This document shows positions 32,713 to 40,472 of a stretch of DNA of 52,914 nucleotides, one piece after another. This DNA is from Guptibacillus hwajinpoensis (GTDB taxonomy: Bacteria; Bacillota; Bacilli; Bacillales; Guptibacillaceae): assembly GCF_020524165.1 (NCBI RefSeq), contig NZ_JAIVKU010000010.1, positions 1 to 52,914 on the forward strand, read 5' to 3'. The notes under the pieces were generated by a model. It made no database searches. It saw only the letters and a program-made list of their open reading frames with translations, and was not told the origin of the DNA. The position numbers and the translations under genes were made by a program. Position 1 is the stretch's first letter; each line of letters starts with the position of its first letter.

Positions 32713-33192
32713 ATGGCAATCGAAGTAGGCAGCAAGTTACAGGGAAAGGTAACAGGTATTACAAATTTTGGCGCGTTTGTTGAACTACCAGACGGCAAAA
32801 CAGGTCTCGTTCACATCAGTGAAGTTGCAGACAATTACGTAAAGGATATTAATGATTTTCTTTCAGTTGGCGATCAGGTTGAGGTAAAAGTCATCCAGGT
32901 TGAAAACGACGGTAAAATTGGTTTATCGATTAAGAAAGCAAAAGATCGACCAGCATCTGAGCGTCCGCAAGGTCGTCCTCAAGGTCGCCCACAGGGTGGA
33001 GGCCGTCCGCAAGGCGGTGGCAGACCTGGTGGTGGCGGTTACAAAGGTAAGCCTCGCGGAGGTGGACGTCCACAGGTAGAGTCATTTGAGGATAAAATGA
33101 GCAAGTTCCTTAAAGACAGTGAAGACCGCCTTTCAACTTTGAAGAAACAAACAGAGTCAAAACGAGGTGGTCGCGGCGCTCGTCGCGGCTAG
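32713..33192 (+). CDS. S1 domain RNA-binding protein YabR with RG-rich tail
   Basis: The 159-residue protein starts with an S1/OB fold (about 3-72: GSKLQGKVTGITNFGAFVELPDGKTGLVHIS). A low-complexity Arg/Gly/Pro/Gln segment (about 80-122) follows with RPQG and GGGRP repeats, then a short helical piece and a final RGGRGARRG. The domain binds RNA. The RG-rich segment resembles disordered RNA-chaperone or condensate-forming tails, an inference. The B. subtilis homologue is yabR. AAGGAGG precedes the ATG. Confidence 0.9.
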   Translation: MAIEVGSKLQGKVTGITNFGAFVELPDGKTGLVHISEVADNYVKDINDFLSVGDQVEVKVIQVENDGKIGLSIKKAKDRPASERPQGRPQGRPQGGGRPQGGGRPGGGGYKGKPRGGGRPQVESFEDKMSKFLKDSEDRLSTLKKQTESKRGGRGARRG

Positions 33193-33219
33193 AGCTTGTT
33201 GTCTACTAATTATAGTTAT

Positions 33220-33253
33220 AAACAAAACCAGCGTATGCACGCTGGTTTTGTTT
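33220..33253. terminator. Terminator after yabR
   Basis: AAACAAAACCAGCG pairs perfectly with CGCTGGTTTTGTTT around TATGCA. The stem is itself A/T-tailed, so it could act on both strands. Confidence 0.88.
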
Positions 33254-33344
33254 ATGATGAGGTAAGCAAGTCATGCTACTCACTTTGAAATTTTTTAACA
33301 TATCCAGTTTTGCATGTTTATATGCAAAAAATATAAAAAAGAAG

Positions 33345-33373
33345 TTGACACATACTTTTCTGCAATGTATTAT
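33345..33373 (+). promoter_or_regulatory. Sigma-A promoter of the tRNA operon
   Basis: TTGACA at 33345-33350 and TATTAT at 33368-33373 with a 17-base spacer. An A/T-rich tract and the dyad TTTTGCAT/ATGCAAAA lie just upstream. Confidence 0.88.
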
Positions 33374-33405
33374 ATAACTTGTGCTTAAGAAAGCAACAGT
33401 CTAAT

Positions 33406-33482
33406 GGCGGTGTAGCTCAGCTGGCTAGAGCGTACGGTTCATACCCGTGAGGTCGGGGGTTCGATCCCCTCCGCCGCTACCA
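33406..33482 (+). tRNA. tRNA-Met (CAT), elongator type
   Basis: A 77-base cloverleaf: acceptor GGCGGTG with CGCCGCT, D arm GCTCAGCTGGCTAGAGC, anticodon loop GTTCATACC, T arm with TTCGATC, and encoded CCA. It is followed closely by tRNA-Glu, as in the B. subtilis Met-Glu pair at this location. Confidence 0.97.
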
Positions 33483-33494
33483 TTTTTATAAGTT

Positions 33495-33569
33495 GGCCCG
33501 TTGGTCAAGTGGTTAAGACACCGCCCTTTCACGGCGGTATCACGGGTTCGAATCCCGTACGGGTCACCA
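33495..33569 (+). tRNA. tRNA-Glu (TTC)
   Basis: A 75-base cloverleaf: acceptor GGCCCGT with ACGGGTC, anticodon stem CCGCC/GGCGG with loop CTTTCAC, T loop TTCGAAT and encoded CCA. The last 20 bases plus 8 downstream bases recur about 112 bases away (repeat entries). Confidence 0.97.
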
Positions 33570-33577
33570 ACTTATTC
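33550..33577. repeat. 28-bp direct repeat, copy 1 (3' end of tRNA-Glu and flank)
   Basis: This copy covers the T-arm 3' half, acceptor arm and CCA of the intact tRNA-Glu plus eight downstream bases (ACTTATTC). It is identical to copy 2. Confidence 0.92.
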
Positions 33578-33661
33578 AAGAAGATTGTACGGTCTTCTCA
33601 CCCAAGGGTTCCCCTGCAGAAGTTATTCAAAATGATGAACAGCAGGACTAGCTACGCGTCG

Positions 33662-33689
33662 GAATCCCGTACGGGTCACCAACTTATTC
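33662..33689. repeat. 28-bp direct repeat, copy 2 (orphan tRNA-Glu 3' fragment)
   Basis: An exact 28-base copy of the tRNA-Glu 3' end and flank with no 5' half of a tRNA in front. The 84 bases between the copies include an AGAAGA/TCTTCT hairpin (33578-33599 region) and no gene. The layout is that of att-site duplication or a collapsed tandem tRNA. Confidence 0.9.
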
Positions 33690-33738
33690 TTTAATAACTA
33701 TACATAAAAATGCTTAAAATATACAAAGTTTGCTAAAA

Positions 33739-33773
33739 AGGTCCGACATGATCTAAAATGTCGGGCTTTTTTT
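33739..33773 (+). terminator. Terminator of the tRNA operon
   Basis: AGGTCCGACAT pairs with ATGTCGGGCTT (11 bp with wobble pairs) and a T7 run follows. Confidence 0.88.
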
Positions 33774-34172
33774 GTTTGTTCATCCAAAATTGGAAAGTGA
33801 TGCTTCTCTTATGTGATCAAAAAGAAGAGAGAAAGATGCTTTTATATGTTTAATCGCATTTCTTTTCTTTTTTATCTTTAACATTTCGACCTTTTTATCT
33901 TAAAGGACTGAATGAGTTGGGGAAAGTGGACGAAGCTATATTATGCTTATGCTAACTCAGCAATCTTGATAAATGGAATCACTAACTTCCTTACAGATTT
34001 CTTCTTCTGTCTACAAGTGATTGACAAGCTTCCCTGAAAGAAGTCGAGAAATTTTTAACATATCTCTTCTTTTTTTTGACAAAAAGCGAAATTTGATTAT
34101 GGTTTAATAATTTACACAAACTGCTTCAAGCAGATCGGTGAAAAAATAGAATCAATGAAAGCAGGTGGGGGA
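33774..34172. other. Long A/T-rich upstream region of spoIIE
   Basis: No gene is seen. The last 100 bases carry the candidate spoIIE promoter. GAAATTTTTAACATATC at 34048-34064 almost repeats a sequence upstream of the tRNA promoter (33287-33304, one extra T). Imperfect Spo0A-box-like sites are TTCGACC (33885-33891) and AGTCGAG (34042-34048). Confidence 0.5.
34076..34110 (+). promoter_or_regulatory. Candidate Spo0A-dependent promoter of spoIIE
   Basis: TTGACA at 34076-34081 is followed by TTTAAT at 34103-34108 after 21 bases, or by TAATAA at 34105-34110 after 23. B. subtilis spoIIE is known for an over-long 21-base spacer that makes sigma-A depend on Spo0A~P. A normally spaced -10 (TATGGT after 16) is poor. 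Confidence 0.6.
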
Positions 34173-36632
34173 ATGCAAAGCGAATTAGTCATGGAAAGGT
34201 CAAAATCGAGGGTGGGAAAATGGATTCATGGGACAAAAATTCGGTTAGAAACGATTCTTTTTCAACGTGGGCTACTCCTGTTTGTCATAGGATTTTTGCT
34301 TGGACGAGCCGTCATTCTTACACAAGTCACCCCTTTTGCTATTCCTTTCTTTGGAGCTGTGTTTTTTCTGAGACGTGAACGTGCACCTATGATTATTGCG
34401 GCATTGCTTGCCGGCGCCATTTCTACTTCCAATCTGCAGAACACCGCATTTATTATGTGTGGCATACTTGTTTTTCTTATCATTAATCGGTTTGTGAAAT
34501 TATCATCTCTTTCTCTCGTTAAGACGCTACCCGTTCTTGTCTTTATGACTAGTATGCTTGGAAGATTGATTTTAAGTTTACTAACAGAGCGAACCCTGGC
34601 CAATACAAATTGGATTTTAGCGGCTGTTGAAGGTGCGCTTGGAATGATTCTAACCATTATTTTTATTCAAAGTATACCGGTGCTTTCCATTAAGAAAAGA
34701 ACGCAGGCGCTTAAAAATGAGGAGATTATTAGCTTTATCATATTACTTGCAACGATGTTAACTGGAACGATTGGTTGGGTTGTTTATGGGTTTTCGATTG
34801 AGAATATTCTTTCTCGCTACCTCGTATTAATATTTGCCTATGTTGGGGGAGCGGCGATCGGTTCTACGGTTGGGGTTGTCACGGGATTAATCCTGGCACT
34901 CGCTAATGTAGCTAGCCTTTATCAAATGAGTATGCTTGCTTTTTCAGGATTGCTAGGAGGTTTACTGAAGGATGGGAGAAAAGTTGGCGTAGGGATGGGA
35001 TTACTTATTGGGACGTTATTAATTGCGTTATACGGGAGCGGTCCTGAATTTTTGTATCCAAATCTAATGGAATCTGTGATTGCTGTACTGCTCTTTTTCT
35101 TTACCCCATCTAAAGTAACTTCTCAACTTTCAAAATACATTCCAGGCACTGTTGAACACGCCAATGAACAACAACAGTACCTACGAAAAGTACGTGATGT
35201 TACAGCCAATCGAGTCGAGCAGTTTTCAAGTTTATTTCAAGCCCTTTCGAGTAGTTTTACAGATTCAGACTTACAAGCAGATGATCAGTCTGAACGCGAG
35301 GTTGATTATTTTCTCAGTCACGTTACAGAAAAAACATGTCAAAATTGTTTTAAGAAAGAAACGTGCTGGGCCAAGAATTTTGATGCAACTTACGGGTATA
35401 TGACTGGAATTATGGAGGAGCTTGAGCAAACGACTGAATTAACAAACTATAGTTTGAAAAGAGATTTTGATAAACACTGTATTAAGGCCAATAAAGTGAT
35501 TGAAATTATCGGAAAGGAGATGAGTCATTATCACGCAAACCGCTTGTTAAAAAAGCAAGTACGTGAGAGTAGAAAAATCGTTGCAGATCAGTTGCGCGGT
35601 GTATCGCATGTGATGGGCGATTTTGCTAGAGAAATTCAAAAAGAGCGTGATAACCTCCATCAACAAGAAGAGCAAATTATGGATGCGATTCAAAGTATGG
35701 GTTTAGAAGTAGGACAGGTAGAAATCTATAGTCTTGATGAAGGTAATGTCGACATTGAGATGAAGATTCCAGCATGTGGCGGAAGGGGAGAAGGAGAAAA
35801 AGTAATCGCGCCAATGCTATCGGACATTTTAAAGGAGAACATCATTGTTAAAAGGGAAGTTTGTGCCGAGCACGAACACGATACTTGTCACCTTTACTTT
35901 GGATCTGCAAAAGATTTTGTCATTGAAACAGGTGTAGCAAATGCTGCAAAAGGAGGAGCTTGGATTTCAGGAGATAGCCATTCGACCATCGAATTAGGTG
36001 CAGGTAAGTATGCCATTGCAATTAGTGATGGAATGGGGAATGGAGAGAGAGCACATCAAGAAAGTACGGAAACGATTCAACTTCTCCAAAAGATTCTTCA
36101 TTCCGGAATTGATGAAACAGTTGCGATTAAATCAGTTAACTCAGTTCTTTCTTTACGGAATACCGATGAAATTTTTTCTACACTGGATTTAGCGATGATT
36201 GATTTACAAGATGCATCGGCTAAGTTTCTTAAGATCGGCTCCATTCCGAGTTTTATCAAGCGAGGCGATCGCGTGATGATGGTGGAATCAGGCAATCTAC
36301 CAATGGGGATTATTCCTGAATTTGATGTTGAGGTTGTAAGTGAGCAATTAAAAGCCGGTGACTTACTAATTATGATGAGCGACGGTATTTACGAAGGAGT
36401 CAAAAATATAGAGAATCCTGAATTCTGGATGAAACGTAAGATTCGAGAGCTTGACACTGATAAGCCACAGGAAATTGCGGACCTTATTATGGAAGAGGTG
36501 ATCCGAACAGAATATGGCAGAATTGATGACGATATGACGATTGTTGTTGCGAGAATAAAGCGAAATGTGCCTAAATGGTCAACGATTCCAATTTATTCTG
36601 CCCCATCTTTTAGAAAGAAAAAGGCGCAGTAG
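34173..36632 (+). CDS. spoIIE: Stage II sporulation protein E, PP2C phosphatase
   Basis: SpoIIE dephosphorylates SpoIIAA to release sigma-F in the forespore and localises with FtsZ at the polar septum. The 819-residue protein has about ten transmembrane helices (about 25-310), an oligomerisation and regulatory region with four clustered Cys (TCQNCFKKETCW), and a C-terminal PP2C domain (~570-800). The domain holds the metal-binding AISDGMGNG, LIMMSDGIYEG and DDDMTIVV. ATG 34173 follows AGGTGGGGG; the in-frame ATG 34155 is upstream of that site. Confidence 0.97.
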   Translation: MQSELVMERSKSRVGKWIHGTKIRLETILFQRGLLLFVIGFLLGRAVILTQVTPFAIPFFGAVFFLRRERAPMIIAALLAGAISTSNLQNTAFIMCGILVFLIINRFVKLSSLSLVKTLPVLVFMTSMLGRLILSLLTERTLANTNWILAAVEGALGMILTIIFIQSIPVLSIKKRTQALKNEEIISFIILLATMLTGTIGWVVYGFSIENILSRYLVLIFAYVGGAAIGSTVGVVTGLILALANVASLYQMSMLAFSGLLGGLLKDGRKVGVGMGLLIGTLLIALYGSGPEFLYPNLMESVIAVLLFFFTPSKVTSQLSKYIPGTVEHANEQQQYLRKVRDVTANRVEQFSSLFQALSSSFTDSDLQADDQSEREVDYFLSHVTEKTCQNCFKKETCWAKNFDATYGYMTGIMEELEQTTELTNYSLKRDFDKHCIKANKVIEIIGKEMSHYHANRLLKKQVRESRKIVADQLRGVSHVMGDFAREIQKERDNLHQQEEQIMDAIQSMGLEVGQVEIYSLDEGNVDIEMKIPACGGRGEGEKVIAPMLSDILKENIIVKREVCAEHEHDTCHLYFGSAKDFVIETGVANAAKGGAWISGDSHSTIELGAGKYAIAISDGMGNGERAHQESTETIQLLQKILHSGIDETVAIKSVNSVLSLRNTDEIFSTLDLAMIDLQDASAKFLKIGSIPSFIKRGDRVMMVESGNLPMGIIPEFDVEVVSEQLKAGDLLIMMSDGIYEGVKNIENPEFWMKRKIRELDTDKPQEIADLIMEEVIRTEYGRIDDDMTIVVARIKRNVPKWSTIPIYSAPSFRKKKAQ

Positions 36633-36645
36633 GTAAGTATAAACT

Positions 36646-36687
36646 CTCCTCCTAAAGGCGATGCTTGTAACAGCAAAAAAGGAGGAG
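36646..36687 (+). promoter_or_regulatory. Hairpin sequestering the yabS Shine-Dalgarno
   Basis: CTCCTCCT at 36646-36653 is a perfect complement of AGGAGGAG at 36680-36687, the yabS ribosome-binding site. Between them TGCT/AGCA can form an inner stem. No T run follows. The fold would hide the ribosome site of yabS. Confidence 0.6.
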
Positions 36688-36692
36688 TCCAG

Positions 36693-37421
36693 ATGAAGAA
36701 AGGAACACTACGGCAAATACTTTTAATCACAGATGGATGTTCGAATCAGGGGGAAGATCCAGTTGCTATGGCAGCTCTTGCAAGAGAACATGGAATGACA
36801 GTTAATGTAATAGGCGTACTTGATGAAAATGAGCGGACAGATGGTTTGAAAGAAATTGAAAATATTGCTTTATCTGGCGGGGGCATCCACCAGCTAGTTT
36901 ATGCGAAACAGCTATCGCATACGGTGCAAATGGTAACACGTAAAGCAATGACCCAGACGATTCAGGGATTTATTCACAAAGAACTGCAATCGATTTTGGG
37001 TCATGATAAAGAGATAGAAGACTTACCACCTGACAAACGGGGGCAGGTAGTCGAAGTGGTTGACGAACTGGGGGAAACCATGGACTTAGAAGTGTTAATT
37101 ATGATTGATACAAGTGCGAGTATGCAGCATAAGCTTCCAACGGTAGAAGATGCCCTGCTCGATCTTTCGATTAGTCTACATTCAAGAATTGGTGAAAATG
37201 AGTATGCTCTTTATGCATTTCCCGGGAAACGAAAGCAAGTAGAACGCCTGATGGATTGGACACCAATACTTAAGGATATTCATACCATTTTCCCGAAATT
37301 AACCACTGGTGGTATTACGCCGACTGGTCCAGCTTTAAAAGAAGCCATTGATGCTTATCAGAAAAAACGTTCAAAGAGAGGGCTATTAAATGACGGGTAC
37401 ATCGAAGAATCCAGTAGCTGA
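36693..37421 (+). CDS. VWFA-domain protein YabS
   Basis: The 242-residue protein appears to hold two von Willebrand A-like parts. The N-terminal half starts with ILLITDGCSNQGEDP and lacks a first MIDAS strand. The second half has VLIMIDTSASM, a full DxSxS MIDAS motif near residue 137. Function is unknown; pairing with the kinase YabT is conserved in B. subtilis. An extremely strong AGGAGGAG lies six bases before the ATG. The end overlaps yabT by 32 bases in another frame. Confidence 0.85.
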   Translation: MKKGTLRQILLITDGCSNQGEDPVAMAALAREHGMTVNVIGVLDENERTDGLKEIENIALSGGGIHQLVYAKQLSHTVQMVTRKAMTQTIQGFIHKELQSILGHDKEIEDLPPDKRGQVVEVVDELGETMDLEVLIMIDTSASMQHKLPTVEDALLDLSISLHSRIGENEYALYAFPGKRKQVERLMDWTPILKDIHTIFPKLTTGGITPTGPALKEAIDAYQKKRSKRGLLNDGYIEESSS

Positions 37422-38364
37422 TGTTCCCCGTGGAACAACCATTAGAGGAAAGTGGAACAAGCAAACCTATCAGATTATGAAAAAATTAGGAAGCGGAGCG
37501 CTTGGTACTGTCTATTTAGCAGACTCCGTCAAAGGGCGAGTCGCTTTAAAGGTAGGTACTGATAGTATGTCCATTACGTCAGAGGTAAATGTTCTAAAAC
37601 AGCTTTCGATGGTCCAGGGAACAGTTCTTGGGCCGTTTTTCTATGAGATCGATGACTGGGAACGGAATGGAAAGAAATTTCCTTTCTATGTGATGGAATA
37701 TATTGATGGGGAACCACTTTTTACTTTTATCAATCGAAGAGGGAAAGAATGGATTGGAATCCTAATGCTTCAATTGCTTCGCGATCTTTCCGTCCTCCAT
37801 CGAGAAGGGTGGGTTTTCGGCGATTTAAAGCCTGACAACCTATTAGTTGAAGGCTCGCCTCCAACAATGAGGTGGCTGGATGTGGGCGGAACGACGCCAA
37901 TGGGAAGGTCTGTTAAGGAATTTACGGAGTTTTTTGATAGAGGCTATTGGGGGCTAGGTAATCGCGTAGCAGAGCCTTCCTATGATTTGTTTTCAGTAGC
38001 AATGATTGTTCTAAATGCAGGCTATCCGAAGCGCTTTGATCGTCCCAAAAAAGACTCAGAACACTATTTAATGAATAAGATTGAGGGTAGTCAACTATTA
38101 AGAGAATATAAACCAATTCTTAGAAAGGCTTTGCTTGGAAAATATAATTATGCTTCGGAAATGAGACAGGAACTATTTGCTCTCCTACAAGGAGAGCAAA
38201 TAAATGTGCGCAAAAATAAGAATGTCGCTGGCCATTCTCGAGTTGCTGCACGTCAAACTCGTCCGACAGTAAAGAAAAAACGTTCGGGCTGGATTGAAAC
38301 CGTTCTTCTCGTTGCTTTCCTTCTATTCTTCTATACTTTATACTTAGTTGGTCACATTTTTTAG
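37390..38364 (+). CDS. yabT: Membrane-anchored Ser/Thr kinase YabT
   Basis: YabT is a Hanks-type kinase that in B. subtilis is DNA-activated, septal in sporulating cells, and phosphorylates RecA and AbrB. The 324-residue protein has the glycine loop GSGALGTV (34-41), ATP lysine K54 and the catalytic loop GDLKPDN (Asp145, with Gly in place of the usual HR). DVGG stands where DFG is usual. A basic linker (~270-300) and one C-terminal transmembrane helix (~303-322) follow. There is no extracellular PASTA domain. AbrB, a reported substrate, is encoded in this window. Confidence 0.92.
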   Translation: MTGTSKNPVADVPRGTTIRGKWNKQTYQIMKKLGSGALGTVYLADSVKGRVALKVGTDSMSITSEVNVLKQLSMVQGTVLGPFFYEIDDWERNGKKFPFYVMEYIDGEPLFTFINRRGKEWIGILMLQLLRDLSVLHREGWVFGDLKPDNLLVEGSPPTMRWLDVGGTTPMGRSVKEFTEFFDRGYWGLGNRVAEPSYDLFSVAMIVLNAGYPKRFDRPKKDSEHYLMNKIEGSQLLREYKPILRKALLGKYNYASEMRQELFALLQGEQINVRKNKNVAGHSRVAARQTRPTVKKKRSGWIETVLLVAFLLFFYTLYLVGHIF

Positions 38365-38455
38365 AAAAGAAATGTTTGAAATCGTACGGGTTAGGTTAAT
38401 AGTACTAAAATGAAAAACTGTTTAATTCAAGCAGGAAGTGAGAGGAAGACAGAGG

Positions 38456-39841
38456 TTGTTGCAAGATGTCGACCATTTTATCCAAAAGCATGAACTAATC
38501 AACTATGGGGATACAATTGTTGTGGGAGTTTCTGGAGGACCAGACTCAATGGCGTTGCTTCACTATTTGGGCACGATGGTGACTTCTTTTCAGCTGAGAA
38601 TTGTTGCTGCGCACGTAGATCATAATCTCCGGGGTGAGGAATCAGCTCAAGATTTAGCGTTCGTGAAGCACTTCTGCCAGCAGGAAGGCATCACCTTTGA
38701 AGCTTCAACGATCGATGTAAACCACTATAAAGAGCATCATCAGGTATCAACACAAGTTGCGGCTAGAGAATGTCGCTATCACTTTTTTGAAGACGTGATG
38801 AGCAACTATCAGGCAAATGCTCTTGCACTTGCTCATCACGGAGACGACCAAATTGAAACAATGCTTATGAGACAAGTTCATGGAAGTACCGGTTCAGGAC
38901 TTGCAGGCATTCCTGCGAGACGTCCTTTCTCAACTGGTCATATCATTCGACCATTTTTAGGTGTAACGAAAGAACAGCTATTGAAATACTGTCGTGATTA
39001 CGCGTTGAATTATAGAACTGACCCTTCCAATGAGAGTGATGATTATATGAGGAATCGCTTTCGTCATCATGTACTTCCCTTTCTTAAAGAAGAGAACCCA
39101 AATGTTCACAAAAGATACCAACTATATAGTGAAAGAACGCAAGATGATGAGCGTTTTTTAGTGGAGTTAGCTAAGCAACATTTAAATAAAGTAATCCTTG
39201 CTCAAAATGACAAATTTGTGAAGATAGACAACAAGGCGTATCAATGCCTCCCTATTCCTTTACAAAGAAGAGTGATTCATCTAATATTAAACTATCTTTA
39301 TACAGGCAATGCTCCTTTTTCTTCTATACATATTGAGGATTTGCGGTTAATGCTCGATTCTGAGCACCCTTCTGCTTCCCTTAATTTACCCCTGGAATTG
39401 AGGGCGGTAAAATCTTATACCACCTGTTATTTTTCTTTTGAAACCTTTTTGCCACCAGAACCGTATACGTATCATCTCCCTTTGCGGGGGTCTGTGGCTA
39501 CGCCAATTGGAACGATTACGGCCGTTCCAATTAAGCACGTACCACAATCACTCACGGGAAATGATCTTATTATTGAGGAACAGCTGCTTCCTGTAGTGGT
39601 GCGCTCAAGGCGTCCTGGTGATCGAATTCAGCCAAAAGGCATGATAGGGACCAAAAAGGTAAAAGATATTTTTATCGACCGTAAAATAGACCGTTCAGAA
39701 CGTGATGTCTGGCCAATCGTTGAGGATGTAACGGGTCAAATCATCTGGGTCGCTGGAGTAACCCGTTCTGAAAAGGCAACACTGTCTGCAAGAAAGAATC
39801 AGCTTGTGCATCTGCACTATGAGAAAAAAACACTTACATAG
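38456..39841 (+). CDS. tilS: tRNA(Ile)-lysidine synthetase
   Basis: TilS converts C34 to lysidine in tRNA-Ile(CAU), allowing AUA decoding. The 461-residue protein has the N-type ATP pyrophosphatase loop SGGPDS (26-31) and LALAHHGDDQIETMLMR. The C-terminal domains end in RRPGDRIQPKGMIGTKKVKDIFIDRK. Start choice is uncertain. TTG 38456 has AGAGGA nine bases upstream and matches the homologue start, TTG 38459 is equally near, and GTG 38438 has poor ribosome-site spacing. Confidence 0.93.
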   Translation: MLQDVDHFIQKHELINYGDTIVVGVSGGPDSMALLHYLGTMVTSFQLRIVAAHVDHNLRGEESAQDLAFVKHFCQQEGITFEASTIDVNHYKEHHQVSTQVAARECRYHFFEDVMSNYQANALALAHHGDDQIETMLMRQVHGSTGSGLAGIPARRPFSTGHIIRPFLGVTKEQLLKYCRDYALNYRTDPSNESDDYMRNRFRHHVLPFLKEENPNVHKRYQLYSERTQDDERFLVELAKQHLNKVILAQNDKFVKIDNKAYQCLPIPLQRRVIHLILNYLYTGNAPFSSIHIEDLRLMLDSEHPSASLNLPLELRAVKSYTTCYFSFETFLPPEPYTYHLPLRGSVATPIGTITAVPIKHVPQSLTGNDLIIEEQLLPVVVRSRRPGDRIQPKGMIGTKKVKDIFIDRKIDRSERDVWPIVEDVTGQIIWVAGVTRSEKATLSARKNQLVHLHYEKKTLT

Positions 39842-39862
39842 GTTGGGAGGGCAATACTACTG

Positions 39863-40402
39863 ATGTTAAACGAAATTCAAGAAACATTAATTAGTGAAGA
39901 ACAAATTCAAGAGAAATGCCGCGAGTTAGGGAAACGGCTTTCGGATGAATATGAGGATCGCTTTCCGCTTGTGATTGGCGTCCTAAAAGGTGCAATGCCT
40001 TTCATGGGTGACTTAACAAAGCGCATGACTTGTCACCTTGAGATGGACTTTATGGACGTTTCAAGTTATGGGAACTCAACTGTTTCTTCTGGAGAAGTAA
40101 AGATCATTAAAGATCTTGATACTTCAGTAGAAGGACGTGACGTTCTTATTCTCGAAGATATTATTGATAGCGGGTTAACGCTAAGTTATCTAATTGATCT
40201 TCTAAAGTACCGCAAAGCAAAGTCAATTAAGATTGTAACGCTTCTGGACAAACCAACTGGAAGAAAAGTTGATCTTAAGCCTGATGTAGCAGGGTTTATT
40301 GTTCCTGATGAGTTTGTTGTTGGGTACGGTCTTGACTTCGCTGAGAGGTACCGTAATCTTCCGTTTATCGGGATTCTTAAACCCGAGATTTATCAAGGTT
40401 AA
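39863..40402 (+). CDS. hpt: Hypoxanthine phosphoribosyltransferase
   Basis: The enzyme salvages hypoxanthine (and guanine) with PRPP. The 179-residue protein has the flexible-loop region MDVSSYGNSTVSSG and the PRPP loop LILEDIIDSGLTL (about 97-109). GGGAGG lies about 12 bases before the ATG. The tilS-hprT-ftsH order is a conserved Bacillus arrangement. Confidence 0.95.
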   Translation: MLNEIQETLISEEQIQEKCRELGKRLSDEYEDRFPLVIGVLKGAMPFMGDLTKRMTCHLEMDFMDVSSYGNSTVSSGEVKIIKDLDTSVEGRDVLILEDIIDSGLTLSYLIDLLKYRKAKSIKIVTLLDKPTGRKVDLKPDVAGFIVPDEFVVGYGLDFAERYRNLPFIGILKPEIYQG

Positions 40403-40472
40403 TTTGTTGTAGTCAGTTGTGCCAGTATGGTAAGATAATCTATGGTTTCCTGTTCGTGGGAGGAGGTAAGGA

